Assembly: GCA_030278955.1 (NCBI GenBank)
Contig: JAOANR010000001.1
Location: forward strand, 20,935,468-20,999,467
DNA length: 64,000 nucleotides
Source of the DNA: Hygrophila difformis
Lineage: Eukaryota > Streptophyta > Magnoliopsida > Lamiales > Acanthaceae
Reading direction: 5' to 3'
Shown here: piece by piece, positions 1 to 11,052 of the stretch
Numbering within the stretch: position 1 is the first letter of the stretch
Layout: each line of letters starts with the position of its first letter
Made by a program: the position numbers and the translations under genes
Notes under the pieces: model-generated
Told to the model about the DNA's origin: nothing
Seen by the model: the letters and a program-made list of their open reading frames with translations, nothing else
Database searches by the model: none

Positions 1-1369
1 AATTTCCCCTCCATGTCCACCGCGTAATCCGTCACCGTATTCGCATTTGTCTCCTTCAGCATGTGTAGGTACGAAGGGATCATCTTGAAAGAACTGTCGT
101 GATCCCCAAAAATTGAGACAATTGCATGGTCCCTAATCTTCCGGGCCATTCCGATCGAGACGTTGACACCTTCTTTACGCAGCTTACTCTGAATCATTAA
201 AGGCTCTAACGTCTTCTCCTCGACAACAATATCTGCGGCATAATAGCTGCCCAAATGTCTCGATGGGAGTGTCGTCGGATTAGGCCTGTCCGGGTCTGCA
301 CTGCACGTATGCGGGACCAGTCTGTACACCGTCCAAAGCGATGCCGTTCCCCTTGCTCGCATCTGAAATTCGCAACCATCAACCCTACACCTCACGAAAT
401 ACCTCGACTTATCCGACTTCCACGTATCAAAACCACACCTAGCATCCACAAGATATTTTGTCAGCTTTTCTTGTAATTTCGCCTTCGTTTGGAAGATTGA
501 GCGACTGCGAATGATGTGTCCACAGTCTCGTCCACGTGTTCATCCACCAATCGTTCCGGTAAGTCGAAGTGTGGCCGCGGAAGGTTCCACTTCCCATGAC
601 TCATCTCTGGGACAACGTATGCTTCTTCAGTCCTCGGCCAGACCGGATTATGCCCTGCTTGCAGCCCGGGCCGCCCCTCTTTCTGGACCCGTTCCTTATT
701 CCGCTCTAGGTCTCTGAGGATATTGTAATACTCTTCCACACCACCGTAACGCAAGGGTGGGTCTGGATCCTCTTCAGCCTCCGATCCCGAGCTACTCTCC
801 TCATCACGTGCTGTATTTCCAGCATCCTCCGCATGGCCATGCTCTACGGCATCTCCGCCGAGATTCACCGCCGTCTCCGGCACCTCATCGTATTGTAAAT
901 GCCTCCCTCCTTCACCGATAACACTGCTCGGATATCCAGCAAAATTGCCGATAGCGCTTCTTTCGTATACATTTTCACCAACCGCTCCGTACCCGTGGCT
1001 GTTCTCGACTACATTTGCATGCCCAAACATATTCATTGTCGGGGTCGTGCCAAATATGCTCTCCATCACACTTACCGACTCTAAATTGGCGATTGGGAAA
1101 TTTCGTTCGGCGTCGTAATTTGTTGAGTGTTGTGTATCTTGTATCCCTTTTATTAAAAACAATTTCACAAACACATGTAAACCTTATAAAATTACGGCTG
1201 CATAATATGTAGATGACGTATTTCAACAACACTACAGTGTATCCGTTAAAAAATATTTACAAGCAGTGTAAAAATAAAACTTACGGTTCAGACCCCGCTC
1301 TTCCTCGTCGTGTGAATGCCACTCGCCCTGGTACCATGTGCTGCCGCTTAGCCGCTCAAACCAAGACAT
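1..1369 (-). pseudogene. MuDR/MULE-type transposase gene, 5' part, frameshifted
   Basis: Reads as the N-terminal part of a Mutator-like transposase on the minus strand, running off the left edge. Proposed exon 1 is 1369-1285 (starts MSWFERLSGSTWYQ, donor ACC|GTAAGT) and exon 2 starts at 1146 (acceptor AAAAG|GG); the phases match (C + GG). Exon 2 holds an acidic low-complexity stretch (SSSGSEAEEDPDPP), then a MuDR-type domain with Cys-rich core FVRCRVDGCEFQMRARG and a downstream H-C (LVPHTC). Around 496 a single-base loss moves the frame from ...TSFAVAQ to IFQTKAKLQEKLTKY, so the protein is interrupted. The DDE catalytic domain would lie left of the window. No TIR or TSD could be tested. Family assignment is from motif pattern; the intron is inferred. 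Confidence 0.6.
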
Positions 1370-1423
1370 TGTTCTGAATAGTGGATCAATCACCCATAAG
1401 TAACAACATAACAATTTTACCGA

Positions 1424-1610
1424 TTTATTACAACAATATGTTTAATAGTAATAACAATAATTTTAATTATTATAAACTACAATATGTTAATAATTTTTTC
1501 AATAATAATAGCAATAATAACAATAGTAATAATAATGATAACACCAATAACACTATTATTAGTAGCAACACTATTCTTATTAATAACAGTAATTACTAAT
1601 CTCCATTATA
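1424..1610. repeat. AAT/AAC-rich low-complexity tract
   Basis: Irregular AAT, AAC and AGT triplet runs. They give spurious Asn/Ile-rich open frames in several phases. Nothing suggests coding. Confidence 0.7.
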
Positions 1611-1689
1611 CCACCAATAATTTCCTGGAAAGGACTGTGCAAGAACCAACAGATTCGTGGGCAATAAGCTGGACGAATCACACATTAAA

Positions 1690-1870
1690 AATTGACCTGT
1701 GGTTCGTGGTCTAAGGGTTGGTGGTGCATACATCGACCACGAACCACATACCTTACCACGGCCCTGTGGTTCGTGGTACTGGTTCGTGGTCGCAAATGGA
1801 CCACGAACCCCAGTGTGGGCCGTGGTTGCAAATGGACCACGACCCTGTGGTTGCAACCACGAACCGCAAG
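1690..1870. repeat. Cluster of inverted ACCACGAACC motifs
   Basis: About ten copies of ACCACGAACC or its inverse GGTTCGTGGT (with TGGTTGCAA variants) occur within 180 bp in both orientations, often as pairs. They lie about 320 bp upstream of the MULE transposase start. They may be subterminal or regulatory repeats of that element. Motif copies are seen directly; the role is inferred. Confidence 0.65.
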
Positions 1871-1875
1871 GTTTT

Positions 1876-2470
1876 TTTTTTTCAACGGCCCACAAATTAT
1901 AATTATGATAATTAATACTACTACTAATAATAATAATAATAATATATAACTGACAAATGTAACAAATACTTAAGTTATTAGTATTACTCTAAGTATTAAT
2001 AATACCAACAACAACAATATTTATTTTTCTAAAATAAGTAATAATAATAGTAATCATTAATTTAAAATTAAGCAAAAATAATAGTAACCATGAATCTAAA
2101 ATAAATAATACCAACAACAGTAATATTTATTAACATAAATTCTGAAATAATAATAAAAGAGCAAAATAATTAAAAATCTGTGACGTAAATTTTTTTTAAA
2201 AAAAAGAAAGGATATCATACGCAACCATGAATTTAATTCAAAAAATCACTTTTCTTTATTTACTAAATATAATATGAAGACTATAAAAGGGAATTTAATT
2301 AAATTACTAAATACCATTGCTAAAGAAACCATAGATCTACAATTTAGGCTTAACAAAACCAACATCTCTCATTACACACATTAAATAACTTAGATCCGAA
2401 ACGAAAACTAACAATTTATTTAGTCAACCATTTCAAAACAACAATTTAAAGATAAATCTCTTACGGAGTC
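1876..2470. other. AT-rich non-coding DNA
   Basis: Very AT-rich sequence with AATAAT runs and A/T homopolymers. No coding frame, RNA gene or clear repeat termini were found. It may be internal non-coding DNA of the MULE. Confidence 0.5.
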
Positions 2471-2779
2471 GTCGTGCCCTGGAGCCTTAATTCTTCAATA
2501 CTTTGTCTCACTGGATGCTCCCAAGATGCGCAAGATAAATCTTGTTTCCCTTATAAATTTCTCTTGTTAAAAATGAATGTTGGACAGTGCAAATGAAAGA
2601 GAAGAGTATAAGCTCTATATCCAAATTTATTGGTTTCATCCATGGTGGGTGGTCAGGAATAAATTCTGTCCACCATGCCTGGGTCGGGATAATAATACAA
2701 GGTTCGTATAAGAGCCACTTCAATGACCGAACCACTTTCCCGTTTCCCAATGTCTGATGGGGAATAAATCCAGCCCCAC

Positions 2780-3000
2780 ATCTGGGCAATGGTTCGTGCA
2801 CGAACCACATGGACCGTGGTCAATCTAAAAAATCACGAATCCATAGCCACGTGGACCCGTGGTTCGTCTTCAACACATAGGGATCGTGGACGGTCCCTGC
2901 CGCTGAAGACGAACCAGTCATCCTTAATCACCCTTATTAATTAATCTCATGGTTCGTGGTTATTAACCCGGTTCGTATACGAACCACACCACGAACCAGG
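2780..3000. repeat. Second cluster of GGTTCGTGGT / ACCACGAACC motifs
   Basis: The same 10-bp motif as at 1690-1870 returns here (for example GGTTCGTGCACGAACC, GGTTCGTATACGAACC, CACCACGAACC) as close inverted pairs able to form hairpins. The cluster ends about 200 bp before the TATA box of the diterpene synthase gene. It may mark the right end of the MULE, though I could not find its TIR. Confidence 0.6.
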
Positions 3001-3196
3001 GGTTTTTATGCCTTTTCGGGTACAAAAGTTGAGGAATTTTGGCGGCTGGCAAAAAAGAGTATTGTCAGGACCTGCCATGGCACTGTCCATAATTTCTTCT
3101 TCGATAGAATTGGAAATATTGATCCCAAACACACCTTTGTGGGAATCTCTTGGGAACTCCGTCGCCTTCCTTTTTCCTCCTCACCCACTTCGCCTC

Positions 3197-3204
3197 TTTA
3201 AATA
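3197..3204 (+). promoter_or_regulatory. TATA-like box of the ent-CPS gene
   Basis: TTTAAATA followed by a C-rich stretch lies 108 bp upstream of the proposed ATG at 3312. A pyrimidine- and A/T-rich leader with CTCTTAACC and CATAACTCTC lies between them, as in many plant 5' UTRs. The assignment depends on exon 1 being correct. Confidence 0.45.
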
Positions 3205-3311
3205 CCCCCACCCCATTCTTCCTAGCCAAACACGCCCTTAACTCTCTTAACCTTTTCTTCATAACTCTCTTTATTTTATTTAATTTAAGATTTAAACCTA
3301 AAATTAAATCC

Positions 3312-3695
3312 ATGTCAGCATTCGTTTTCCACGGAACTTTCTCCCAAGCTCTCCGATCACCGCCACCGCCTTCCACCTCCATTCATGGCGGTTCTCCTGC
3401 GCCATTCCTCATTCCACCTCCGAGCTCCACCGCCGGTGAATATCTATTAATCCTCTGTGCTGCTCTCTGCCGCCGTCTGCACACACGCGCACATGTAGAT
3501 ATTTTTGGAACTGTGCTGCAAGTGTTTTGCAGCTTTATGATTTGGAGGGAGTGAGATTGTTAGTTTTCACAGTTTACTAGAATGTACGTTGCTCAACTGT
3601 AGGTGCGTTTCAATTGTGGAGATCAGTTGCTTTCAGATGGCCTTGGCAATGCAATGCACTATACAAACCTGGATCTGAACGGCGGCTTATGGGAG
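3312..3695 (+). CDS. CPS: ent-CPS exons 1-2: transit peptide and N-terminal leader
   Basis: Exon 1 (3312-3435) starts MSAFVFHGTFSQALRS and is Ser/Pro-rich without acidic residues, as expected of a plastid transit peptide. It ends GCCG|GTGAAT. Exon 2 (3603-3695) follows acceptor CTGTAG, encodes ...FRWPWQCNALYKPGSERR.. and ends GGAG|GTGAGC. Phase 1 at both ends fits exon 3 at 15841, whose first two bases (AT) complete a GAT codon. This would make intron 2 12,145 bp long. Support is phase, promoter-like context and transit character. The alternative is an unrelated or duplicated leader. Confidence 0.55.
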
Positions 3696-4040
3696 GTGAG
3701 CAACGGATTTCTCCTTTTCTATAAATGTATATGAGACTCCATTCATGGTAAAAGTTAAAAGGAACGAACTCTTACTCTCTTGTCGCTCCACTCCCGAATA
3801 CCAAAATTGCCATTGATTCCTGTCTCTGCCACCTTCGGCATATATCAGCCCGTTATAAGTTCTTTACTCCAGTGCAAAAATTTTGCACGCCACGGCATTC
3901 GGGAACCCTTGTCTCCTTCTCTTCTCCTCGCTTCTGTTGTTGTCTCACTAAACCTCTGTTGCTTTCGTTGTCTGCTTCCTGCTGTATGTTTCTGTGGGGC
4001 TGCTGTTTGAGAGAAAAGGCTTTCAATTTCTCCTACAATC
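3691..4040 (+). repeat. Intron-2 duplicated segment, copy A
   Basis: Starting at the exon-2 donor (GTGAGCAACGGATTTCTCC), about 350 bp match a second copy at 13431-13648 continued at 15624-15707. Shared landmarks include CTCCATTCATGGTAAAA, ATTCCTGTCTCTGCCAC, CTCACTAAACCTCTGTTG and GAGAGAAAAGG. The copies differ by small indels and substitutions. Copy B leads on to exon 3, so copy A looks like the duplicate left beside exon 2. Confidence 0.75.
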
Positions 4041-4193
4041 TTAAGAACTTATAAGAAAGAAACAGCCCAAATTCGGGAAACGAATTTTTTCCAACCAAAG
4101 TTACATCACCGGCCACTGTTGACGCCATTAATCTCCACCGCTCGCCGCCACTGGACACTGGATCTAGGTGGCAGCGACGACAAATTTTGTAGA

Positions 4194-4561
4194 TGTTGGA
4201 AAAAAGGGGTTTTGAGCTCCTTTTTGCGTAATGACGATATTTAATTTGGATTAATTAAATAGCGTATACGAATTCTACGTTTCGCGTAGATTGTCGTAGT
4301 GCATTTATTTTCTCAAAACCGTTGTCGGGTGAGTGAGAAATAAGTGGTCGAAATGGGTCATTGAATGCGGCTAGTTGAAACGCTTGTATTTAAATGGTTG
4401 TTAAAGGGTAGGTTAAAGTGGCGCGTCCCACATCGCTTAAGCAGTGGGAGTTAAGTTAGTTTATATTGTTCTGCATGTTAGAAACAATTAAACTAATACA
4501 GATTGATCAAGTGTGGGGGAAGCCCACACGCGCGCGCCCGTCCCGTCCCGTCCCGAGCCGA
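4194..4561 (+). repeat. Copia-1 5' LTR, truncated
   Basis: Matches 9496-9863 almost exactly, from TGTTGGAAAAAAGGGG to the GC-rich run CGTCCCGTCCCGTCCCGAGCCG. Similarity then stops inside this low-complexity run and gag sequence follows. A slip or recombination between GC-rich repeats could have caused the deletion. Confidence 0.9.
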
Positions 4562-7500
4562 GCCGAGCCGCGTCACTGCTGCCGCCACCGCCTCCGCCGA
4601 CGTTTCATCCGCCGCCGCCGCCTCCGTTCCCATGCCTGGCTCAGGCGTCCGCTGTCGTTACCCCAACCGCAGCGGCGCCGTCGATGCTGACCACGCCTAC
4701 TGTCGTCCCTCCACCCGTGACGTTGCCGCTGCCGTTGCCGCTGCCGACGCCCAACTCTGGCGGGTTCGTTCTGCCCAATTCTGGGCAGTTTGTTTCTGGA
4801 CACTCTTTTGGAACTGTTTCGTTCCAGCCCAACGCTTCCGTTGGGGCGTCTTTGCCATTTTCTGGACAAACAGTCGGGGTTACACCCGCAGGACTTAATA
4901 ATATGAACACCGGTTTGTAACCGGGCGTTGGGCCGCTGAACACTAGTTTGCCAACTTATGTTCAGTCGGAGCCGGCCTTCGTGCCGGGCGTTGGGCCGTC
5001 AACGGGTTCTGTCCCTATGGCACTGCCTAGGTCATTTGGAGTGGCCGAGAAGCCGTCAAAGTTTGACGGGCGTGATTTCAAGACGTGGCAACAGAAGATG
5101 CTGTTCTATCTCACCACTCTTGGTTTGGCCGGGTTTTTGAGGAGCAGCCGGCCGTCCGTGTCTGAGATGGAGACCGATCCTCAGAAGCTCTTCGCCAAAG
5201 AACAATGGGTTCACGGTGATTTCATGTGTAAGAACTTCATTCTGAGTGCTTTCACGGATCCTTTGTACGCTGTGTACTCCGCTGTAAAAGGTGCAAAGGA
5301 ACTGTGGATTCAGTTGGAACGGAAGTACAAAACGGAGGATGCTGGTACTAAAAAGCATGCCGGTTCCAAATATCTGGGTTTTCAGATGGTTGACGGGCGT
5401 TCAGTGGTTGAACAAGTTCAAGAGTTTCAATTACTGATACATAGCGTTCACGCTGAGGGAATGCAATTGCCCGATGCGTTTAACGCTGCGGTTGTGATCG
5501 AGAAGCTGCCTCCTTCGTGGAAAGACTTCAAGAATTACTTGATGCACAAGCAAAAAGAAATGTCCCTTGAAGATCTTGTTACACGGATTAGAATCGAGGA
5601 GGATAACCGCAAGGCCGTGTCAAAGAGCCATTCCATGGAGGCTGAGGCGAACTTGACTGAAACCGGTAAACGTAAGCAGCCGACCGCTGCGGGCAAAGGA
5701 AAAGCGGTTGCCGATGGCCAAAAGAGGAAGAAGTTCTCCGGGAATTGCTACAACTGTGGCAAGGTTGGGCACTTTGCCAATCAGTGCCCAAAGCCGAAGA
5801 ATAAGAAGCCTGCTAAGCCTGCCTCTCATATGGTACAGGCTGAACCTGAAGGTTGGGAAGACAACCTTTGTGCAGTGGTGTCTGAAGCAGTATTGCATAT
5901 TGATGATGCTAAAGGTTGGTTTGTTGATACCGGGGCTTCGTGTCATGTGGCTGCCAACAGGGAGTTCTTTACTTCATACCGGACTGTTGAAGGCAGAAAG
6001 CTGCACATGGGAAACCAAGCATCATCTGATGTGGTTGGCGTTGGAAATGTGATACTGAGGCTGACTAGTGGCAAAAACTTGACTCTGAAGGATGTGCTGC
6101 ATGTCCCTGATATCCGGAAGAATTTGGTTTCTGGTTCGCTGCTAGTTAGTAGTGGTTTCAAACTTGTTTTTGAGTCTGATAAGTTTATCATGACTAAGTT
6201 TGGAAAATTCCTTGGTAGAGGCTATCTCACCAATGGTCTTTTCAAGTTTAATGTAATGGCTAAACGCCAAGTTGTTGAGCAAGCTTCTGGTAATAAAATT
6301 GAAGGTTCTTCTTACTTGCTTGAGTGTTTTAATTTATGGCATTGTAGACTTGGACATGCAAATAAAAATGCTATAAAGAGATTGGTAAATTTAAATTTAC
6401 TTAAGGAAATGGAATTCAACGATAAAAACAAATGTGAAATTTGTGTTGAAGCGAAAATGACAAAACCTCCATTTCCAAGTGTTGAAAGAAATACTAAACC
6501 CCTGGATTTAATTCATACTGATGTATGTGATTTTAGATCTTTGCAAACTCGGGGTGGTAAAAAGTATTTTATTACTTTTATTGATGATAGCACTCGTTAT
6601 TGCTATCTTTATTTGTTGAGAAGCAAAGATGAAGCTATTGAAGCTTTTAAAAATTTCAAGATTGAGGCTGAAACTCAGTTGAATAGCCGAATTAAGGTTA
6701 TTCGGAGTGATCGAAGAGGAGAATATGTTGCTCCATCTGCTGAATTGTGTGCCGAATCCGGAATAATTCATCAAACTACAGCGCCATATTCACCACAGTC
6801 CAATGGTGTTGCGGAACGAAAGAACCGTACGCTAAAGGATATGATGAATGCCTTGTTGATTAGTTCAGGGTTACCCCAGAACTTGTGGGGGGAAGCTGTT
6901 TTAACAGCTAATTATATTTTAAATAAAATACCTCACAAAGGTAAGGAAGTAACACCTTACGAGTTATGGAAAGGTAGAAAACCTTCTTTCAAATACCTCA
7001 AAGTGTGGGGGTGTTTGGCTAAAGTTGAGGTGCCACCTCCTAAACAAGTTACAATCGGCCCCAAAACAGTTGATTGTATCTTTATAGGGTATGCCCTCAA
7101 CAGTAGCGCGTATCGTTTCCTGGTACATAAGTCAGAAATATCTGGTATAAGTGAAGGAACAATAATTGAATCAAGAAACGCTGTGTTTTTTGAAGAAATA
7201 TATCCTTACAAGGATAAAGTGGAATGTTCAAATAAAAGAACGTTTGATGAAGCTACGAGTTCTGATCAGCCGAAGCAAACTGACAAGGGAAGTATTTCTC
7301 CTGAACCAGTTGAACTTCGTCGTAGCCATAGGGCCAAAGTCGCTAAAACTTTTGGTCCAGATTTCGTCACTTTTATGTTAGATAACGAGCCAAGAACTGT
7401 GAGTGAAGCTCTGGCTCGACCAGATGCTGCGTTATGGCAAGAAGCCATAAACAGTGAGTTAGAATCCATTATGCAGAATCGCACTTGGGTTCTTACTGAT

Positions 7501-8934
7501 CTACCGAAAGGTTGTAAACCCTTAGGATGTCGTTGGGTCCTTAAAAGAAAGTATAAAGCCGATGGATCAATCGATAAATACAAGGCTCGCCTTGTAGTTC
7601 AGGGCTTTAGACAAAAGGAAGGAGATAATTATTTCGATACTTATTCTCCGGTGTCTAGAATCACCTCCATTCGAGTGTTTCTCTCGATTGCTGCACTTTA
7701 CAATCTTGAGATACATCAAATGGATGTTAAGACTGCGTTCTTAAATGGTGATCTAGATGAAGAGATTTATATGAATCAACCAGAAGGCTTTGTTGTTCAA
7801 GGACAAGAGCATAAAGTCTGCAAACTGGTTAAATCTCTGTATGGTCTGAAACAAGCGCCTAAGCAGTGGCACTTGAAGTTTGATAATGTGATGTTGTCAA
7901 ACGGGTTCAAGTATAATGAATGTGATAAATGCGTTTAGTACAAGGGAATAACAGACAAATTTGTTATAGTTTGCTTGTATGTAGATGACATGTTGATCAT
8001 GGGCAGTGACTTGAATATGATTAATCAGACCAAGAACATGTTAAAAAGGAATTTTGACATGAAAGACATGGGTGTAGCCGATGTCATATTAGGGATCAAA
8101 ATCATAAGACATCCCGAAGGGATTGTTCTTTCTCAGTCTCATTACATTGAGAAAGTGTTAAGTAAATTCAACGCTTATGATAGTCGTCCGGCAAAGACGC
8201 CTATGGATCCCAGTGAAAAGTTGAAAGTAAACAGGGGTGAACCTGTTGCTCAAGAAGAGTATGCAAGAATCATTGGTAGTCTAATGTACTTGACTAACTG
8301 TACTCGCCCGGATCTTGCATATTCGGTTAACAAACTGAGTAGATATACTAGCAATCCAAGTCGTGAGCATTGGAAGGCTATTATGAGAGTCTTGAGATAT
8401 CTGAAATATACTCAAGAGTTGGGGTTACATTACACGAGATATCCTCCTGTTCTTGAAGGGTACTCTGATGCCGATTGGATATCAGAGAAAAGTGATTCAT
8501 TATCCACAAGTGGTTATGTATTCATGATTGCGGGAGGGGTTGTGTCTTGGAAGTCACAAAAACAAACGTGTATAGCCCGATCCACCATGGAATCTGAATT
8601 CATAGCTTTAGATAAAGCTGGTGAAGAAGCCGAATGGCTTCGAAATTTCCTCGAGGAAATTCCATGTTGGAAGAAACCTGTGCCAACAGTAATGATACAC
8701 TGTGATAGTCAAGCAGCTATTGGCAGGGCACAAAATGAGATGTATAATGGTAAGTCGAGACATATCCGTCGTCGACATCATACCGTTAAGCAATTGATCT
8801 CTAGTGGGGTGATTTCTCTAACTTATGTGAAGTCTGGAGATAACCTAGCGGATCCGTTAACAAAAGCTATCAACAGAGATCAATTTTGCAAATTGCGAGA
8901 GGGAATGGGATTAAAACCCACACCTAAAGAATGA
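4513..8934 (+). pseudogene. Copia-1 gag-pol polyprotein with two in-frame stops
   Basis: A single reading frame is broken by TAA at 4918-4920 and TAG at 7936-7938 but otherwise open to 8934. The N-terminal piece (4513-4920) is Pro-rich and fused to LTR sequence. The main piece from 4948 holds a UBN2-type gag ([15 protein letters not shown]), zinc knuckle [14 protein letters not shown], protease [11 protein letters not shown], pre-integrase [10 protein letters not shown], integrase D-D-E ([25 protein letters not shown]), RT ([17 protein letters not shown] at about 7975) and RNase H (YSDADW, STMESEF). The usual SDNGGEY reads SDRRGEY. A single TAC/TAT to TAG change explains the second stop. Confidence 0.92.
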
Positions 8935-9495
8935 TTACATTGGTAACCCAACCATGATGCGTGGAGATCCCACAAACTTGGTTCAAAGGGACAACTAAGA
9001 TGTATGATTTCAAATGTGAAAACACTTTTGAAGAATAATCTTCATCCTTTCCCTCAGAAGCAATGATGAAGTGTTTGATGCCTGTCTGTGGTAGAGGTTG
9101 AGTTTAATGACTCTTAATGATTCTGGAGCTGTGTGTTCATATAAGTATGACAAGATACTTGGTTGAATCACCTATATAAGTAGAAGTGTGGCCGCTTCAG
9201 TAGAGACTTATGAATCCAAAGGGGGTTTCCATGGCCTGGAATGGAACCAAACGTGAGAACGGACAAAGAGTCTGAAAAGTTACTGATTCTTTATTATTGG
9301 ACTAGTATACATTGTGGGGGATAGTTCAAGAGTAAAATCACTACGCCGCCTGTATACTCGATGATATTGATATGGTTTAAGTTCAAAGCCAAAAACTACT
9401 TAAACCCGTGCAGTAACCTTTCTTTAAGAAGGAGTCGGGGCATTTGCATCCGCATTGCATTCACTGCTGTTGTTATTTCCACTCATGTGGGGGAT
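8935..9495 (+). other. Copia-1 3' untranslated region and polypurine tract
   Basis: Non-coding between the polyprotein stop and the 3' LTR. It ends in the purine-rich tract TGTGGGGGAT directly before TGTTGG at 9496, as expected of the plus-strand priming site. Confidence 0.75.
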
Positions 9496-10378
9496 TGTTG
9501 GAAAAAAGGGGTTTTGAGCTCCTTTTTGCGTAATGACGATATTTAATTTGGATTAATTAAATAGCGTATACGAATTCTACGTTTCGCGTAGATTGTCGTA
9601 GTGCATTTATTTTCTCAAAACCGTTGTCGGGTGAGTGAGAAATAAGTGGTCGAAATGGGTCATTGAATGCGGCTAGTTGAAACGCTTGTATTTAAATGGT
9701 TGTTAAAGGGTAGGTTAAAGTGGCGCGTCCCACATCGCTTAAGCAGTGGGAGTTAAGTTAGTTTATATTGTTCTGCATGTTAGAAATAATTAAACTAATA
9801 CAGATTGATCAAGTGTGGGGGAAGCCCACACGCGCGCGCCCGTCCCGTCCCGTCCCGAGCCGCGCCGCGCCGCGCCGTCGCCGTTGCCGTCGCCCGTGAC
9901 CGTGGACTTGGACTTGGACTTGGATCTTGGTAATTGGGCTTTGGGCCTGTCTAATTTTTTTAGACAAAGTTTATTTGTCAAGCCCATGCGCCAAGCCCAG
10001 TCGTTGAAGCCCACTCTGATTTCAACACCCGTCGCAAGTTGTTGAAAAACCATTCAAATTTGAGTTGAAACTGCCCCATCAAGGCTGCTGGCAGTTTCGT
10101 CTCGTCCAACGCCTATAAATGGCAGCTTCAGGCAGGCTTAGGAACACACCATCTTCTACACATTCTTCTTCTTCTTCTTCCTCCCGACTCCCTCACTCTC
10201 TTTGTTCTGTTCGCCTGCCGTCGACGTTTGCGGTGCTGCTACGTCGAGGCGTTTCGTCGTTTTACCTTTGGGGACGTTCTGCCATTGCCGGAGCACTACC
10301 GGGGCATAAACGTCTTGCGGGAAGAGATCCTATCTCGACTCGACATTTCTGTATCGCTGCCTCCGTCCATTTTTAACA
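9496..10378 (+). repeat. Copia-1 3' LTR, complete (883 bp)
   Basis: Runs TGTTGG...TTAACA and is followed by TSD GTAGA. A TATA-like CCTATAAATGG occurs near 10110. The part matching the 5' LTR ends near 9863; the rest is the R-U5 portion lost upstream. Confidence 0.88.
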
Positions 10379-10698
10379 GTAGATTGAGAAAGGCTCCGCG
10401 TTCGAAGGTTTCACAGCGGAACACCTTGAGGGTGAAATAGTTATTTCCAAGGGCTGTACGTAACCCACCAAATTGAGCTACTCTAGGCTGCTCAAAGAAA
10501 GAAGTGGAGGAGGAGCTGCGAATTGCAGCAGGCGAGGAGGCGACAGAAAATGCCATTGATTTTGTGTATATCTCTTCTCCAGTAGAAAAAACTTGGAAAA
10601 CTCTAGAGAGATCGATTTTGGAATTGCAGAAGGTATGTTTCAATTTTATATTTTCTCCCACTAATTCGGTCTTATTTTTCTTTTTGGTCTGTTCTATT

Positions 10699-11016
10699 TA
10701 GGGGTGTCAATTTCAGGTTTCGGGTCGTGTTCGTATCGTGTTTCGGTCAGGTTGGTCGGGTCGTGTTTCAGGTTTCACAGGTTCGGATCGTGTTCGTGTC
10801 AGGTGTTAATAAGGTATAACACAAAATCTGTATTCCCGAACACGATCTGAAACCCGAAATGAACTTGAAATACCAAACCCGAACAAGACCTGAAAATTTT
10901 TAGGTCGAATTTCGGATTAGAGAAATCAAAAACGACTAAACCCAAAAAACCCAAAACTGCATCCGGTTCGTATCGGTCGGGTTCGTGTTTTCGCGTGTCC
11001 AAAATTGACACCCCTA
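10699..11016. mobile_element. hAT-type MITE, 318 bp
   Basis: Terminal inverted repeats TAGGGGTGTCAATTT and AAATTGACACCCCTA, flanked by near-identical 8-bp direct repeats GTTCTATT and CTTCTATT. The interior is rich in TCGTGTTCGGGT-like repeats with no coding frame. It sits in ent-CPS intron 2. Confidence 0.8.
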
Positions 11017-11052
11017 CTTCTATTACAATTCTCCTATTTCCCTTTTTGAAAA

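Larger units (their letters stand above)
4194..10378 (+). mobile_element. Copia-1: LTR retrotransposon (Ty1/copia), young, with damaged 5' LTR
   Basis: Bounded by TG...CA ends (TGTTGG at 4194, TTAACA to 10378) and flanked by 5-bp TSD GTAGA (4189-4193, 10379-10383). Domain order is gag, protease, integrase, RT, RNase H, as in copia. The 3' LTR is complete (883 bp). The 5' LTR keeps only its first ~368 bp and is then joined to gag-coding sequence. The shared part differs from the 3' LTR by one base that I can see (C/T near 4485), which points to a recent insertion. The element lies in ent-CPS intron 2, same strand. It cannot be autonomous: R-U5, PBS and the gag start are missing and two nonsense codons break the frame. 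Confidence 0.93.
4106..10556 (-). pseudogene. Antisense fragment resembling a plastid transit-peptide exon, split by Copia-1
   Basis: On the minus strand an ATG at 10556 opens a frame starting MAFSVASSPAAIRSSSSTSF, rich in Ser/Ala with good Kozak context. It runs to 10384 and continues in frame across the Copia-1 site (TSD counted once) at 4193 down to a TGA at 4106-4108. It looks like the first exon of a plastid-targeted protein, about 86 codons. I do not recognise the protein and see no further exons. It may be a captured gene fragment in the ent-CPS intron, or chance. A plus-strand frame (10504-10701) over the same DNA is the competing reading. Confidence 0.3.

Noticed and set aside
1381..1599. 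Asn-rich 72-aa frame
   Set aside because: AAT/AAC low-complexity tract without gene signals.
10504..10701. Plus-strand 65-aa frame with a possible donor CAGAAG|GTATGT
   Set aside because: The opposite strand has a better start context and transit-like composition; neither is certain, so only the minus-strand reading is listed at low confidence.
10799..11011. Minus-strand 70-aa frame
   Set aside because: Lies wholly within a hAT-type MITE; repetitive sequence.
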